DNA of 6,020 nt from a bacterium (GTDB lineage Bacteria; Bipolaricaulota; Bipolaricaulia; UBA7950; UBA9294), in NCBI GenBank assembly GCA_030671645.1, contig DAOVHV010000071.1, positions 1 through 6,020 on the forward strand. Reading direction: 5' to 3'. A program made the position numbers and the translations under genes. The notes under the pieces are model-generated. The model made no database searches. It was not told the origin of the DNA and was given only the letters and a program-made list of their open reading frames with translations. How positions within the stretch are numbered: position 1 is the stretch's first letter; each line of letters starts with the position of its first letter. Shown piece after piece: positions 5,394 through 6,020 of this stretch.

Positions 5394-5684
5394 ATGCCAT
5401 TCGCACTGAAGACATCGTCCAAGTTCAATAGAACTGCGAAGAAGTTTCCTGACAAGCTCAAAGCCGCCCTTGATGACGAAGTGAGAATCATCAGCGAGAA
5501 CCCGGAGATTGGGGCAATGAAGAAAGGCGATCTTGCAGGCATCCGCGTTCATAAATTCGGATTCTATGGGAGGTTGTATTTGCTCGCCTATGAGGTTTCT
5601 ACTGCCGACGAGATAATATTCATCCACGCTCTTGGAGGGCACGAGAACTTCTACAGAGACCTCAAGCAGTACCTGAAATCCTAG
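5394..5684 (+). CDS. RelE/ParE-superfamily toxin
   Basis: A 96-residue basic protein of the RelE/ParE fold. Helical N-terminal half (SKFNRTAKKFPDKLKAALDDEVRII, 9-33), then MKKGDLAGIRVHKFGFYGRLYLLAYEV (42-68) and the ending IHALGGHENFYRDLKQYLKS (77-96). The GHENFY motif and KKGDLxGIRVxKF string resemble the ParE-like/RelE branch of type II toxins, whose members cleave mRNA at the ribosome or inhibit gyrase; which applies here cannot be read from the sequence. Length is normal and no residue looks lost, so it may be functional. It lies 8 bases after the antitoxin stop with only a weak ribosome site of its own, consistent with lower expression than the antitoxin. Confidence 0.88.
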   Translation: MPFALKTSSKFNRTAKKFPDKLKAALDDEVRIISENPEIGAMKKGDLAGIRVHKFGFYGRLYLLAYEVSTADEIIFIHALGGHENFYRDLKQYLKS

Positions 5685-5740
5685 CTAACAATGTCTAGAA
5701 CGAGCTCAACGCAATCTGAATGACACGCTGCCCATGGCAA

Positions 5741-5758
5741 TCGCGGACAAACCCGCGA
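5741..5758. repeat. Short inverted repeat downstream of the toxin gene
   Basis: TCGCGG and CCGCGA form a 6-bp GC-rich stem with a 6-base loop, 56 bases after the toxin stop. No run of T follows, so if it terminates the toxin-antitoxin transcript it does so weakly. Confidence 0.35.
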
Positions 5759-5770
5759 GCCTATTCCCTT

Positions 5771-5802
5771 CAGGAAATGTCCCCGATGGGGACTTTGTCC
5801 TG
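5771..5802. repeat. Hairpin with GTCCCC/GGGGAC stem upstream of dinB
   Basis: GTCCCC-GAT-GGGGAC (5779-5793) is a perfect 6-bp stem with a 3-base loop. AAA/TTT and CAGG/CCTG extend it with small bulges, spanning 32 bases. It lies 67 bases before the dinB start. It may be a leader hairpin, a terminator without a T tract, or a remnant of the GGGGACA-type palindromes seen elsewhere in the window. Confidence 0.5.
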
Positions 5803-5830
5803 TAGAAATCGAGCGCAGAATATGGCACAC

Positions 5831-5847
5831 TTCAAACGATGTACGAA
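5831..5847. promoter_or_regulatory. Possible imperfect dyad in front of dinB
   Basis: TTC-N11-GAA with a partly symmetric core (ACGATGT) lies 21 bases before the dinB ATG. DinB genes are often under SOS control, but this does not match the LexA boxes I know from E. coli or Bacillus. Weak evidence. Confidence 0.2.
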
Positions 5848-5868
5848 ATGCTATGAGTGAGGTCTGCC

Positions 5869-6020
5869 ATGCCCCGAACAATTTTGCATCTCGATATGGA
5901 CTCCTATTTTGCCTCTGTCGAGCAGCAGGCAAATCCAAGCTTGCGCGGCCTCCCCATTGGAATTACCGGGAAACCGATCGAGAGCACGATCATTGTCACG
6001 GCTTCGCGAGAGGGAAAAAA
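5869..6020 (+). CDS. dinB: DNA polymerase IV (Y-family), N-terminal fragment, runs off the window
   Basis: The first 50 codons of a Y-family translesion polymerase. HLDMDSYFASVEQQ (7-20) is the family's first catalytic motif: D9 is a metal ligand, and F14 is at the steric-gate position that excludes ribonucleotides. LRGLPIGITG (26-35) and IIVTASREGK (41-50) match the following conserved blocks (usual form: LRGxPVAVxG and VATASYEAR). The start at 5869 has GAGG ending 6 bases upstream. DinB enzymes copy past lesions, including alkylated bases, at the cost of fidelity. The gene lies 184 bases after the toxin gene and probably has its own promoter; TTGTCC (5795-5800) with GAATAT (5818-5823) at 17 bases is a weak candidate. 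The rest of the gene is outside the window, so intactness cannot be judged. Confidence 0.9.
   Translation, partial: MPRTILHLDMDSYFASVEQQANPSLRGLPIGITGKPIESTIIVTASREGK

Noticed and set aside
5370..5560. Repeated ATAAATTCGG near the end of the antitoxin gene and within the toxin gene
   Set aside because: Both copies encode a similar KFG peptide in expected family positions; a 10-base match in two coding regions is most likely coincidence.

Overview
The window is about 6 kb of a moderately GC-rich bacterial chromosome. It is gene-dense, with Shine-Dalgarno-led starts and ATGA start/stop overlaps. The species cannot be named from this stretch. A DUF4438-type protein, a PKD-domain lipoprotein, a bacterial Endonuclease Q and a RAYT-type transposase together suggest an environmental, poorly cultured lineage; that is an inference, with no phylogenetic test behind it.

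Layout, left to right. (1) At 1-427 (minus) is the N-terminal part of a DUF4438-like protein, divergent from the next block. (2) At 570-2718 (plus) is a tight three-gene operon: an alkyltransferase-like protein (MGMT fold with Trp replacing the acceptor Cys), a secreted lipoprotein with a PKD domain, and a PHP-domain/zinc-ribbon nuclease of the Endonuclease Q family. Each junction is a 4-base ATGA overlap. (3) At 2718-3481 is a compact mobile element: a RAYT / IS200-like Y1 HUH transposase (minus) enclosed by 25-bp inverted repeats with one mismatch. The left repeat begins on the last base of the endonuclease stop codon. (4) At 3572-4846 (minus) is an AAC(3)-II/III-like aminoglycoside acetyltransferase domain fused to a C-terminal GNAT domain. 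(5) At 4923-4985 is a 63-bp imperfect palindrome whose arms share a core with the transposon ends, probably a non-autonomous relative. (6) At 5164-5684 (plus) is a type II toxin-antitoxin pair, a ribbon-helix-helix antitoxin and a RelE/ParE-like toxin, behind a near-consensus sigma-70 promoter that overlaps a 13-bp dyad. (7) From 5869 to the window edge (plus) is the start of a Y-family DNA polymerase (DinB / Pol IV).

Three genes here handle DNA lesions: the alkyltransferase-like protein (alkylated guanine), Endonuclease Q (deaminated bases and abasic sites) and DinB (lesion bypass). The first and third genes of the operon look co-transcribed and translationally coupled. DinB is separated from them by the transposon, the acetyltransferase and the toxin-antitoxin pair. 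The two most unusual signals are the alkyltransferase-like / lipoprotein / Endonuclease Q operon and the AAC(3)-GNAT fusion. I see no CRISPR array, tRNA or rRNA, and no gene-free stretch longer than 300 bases.
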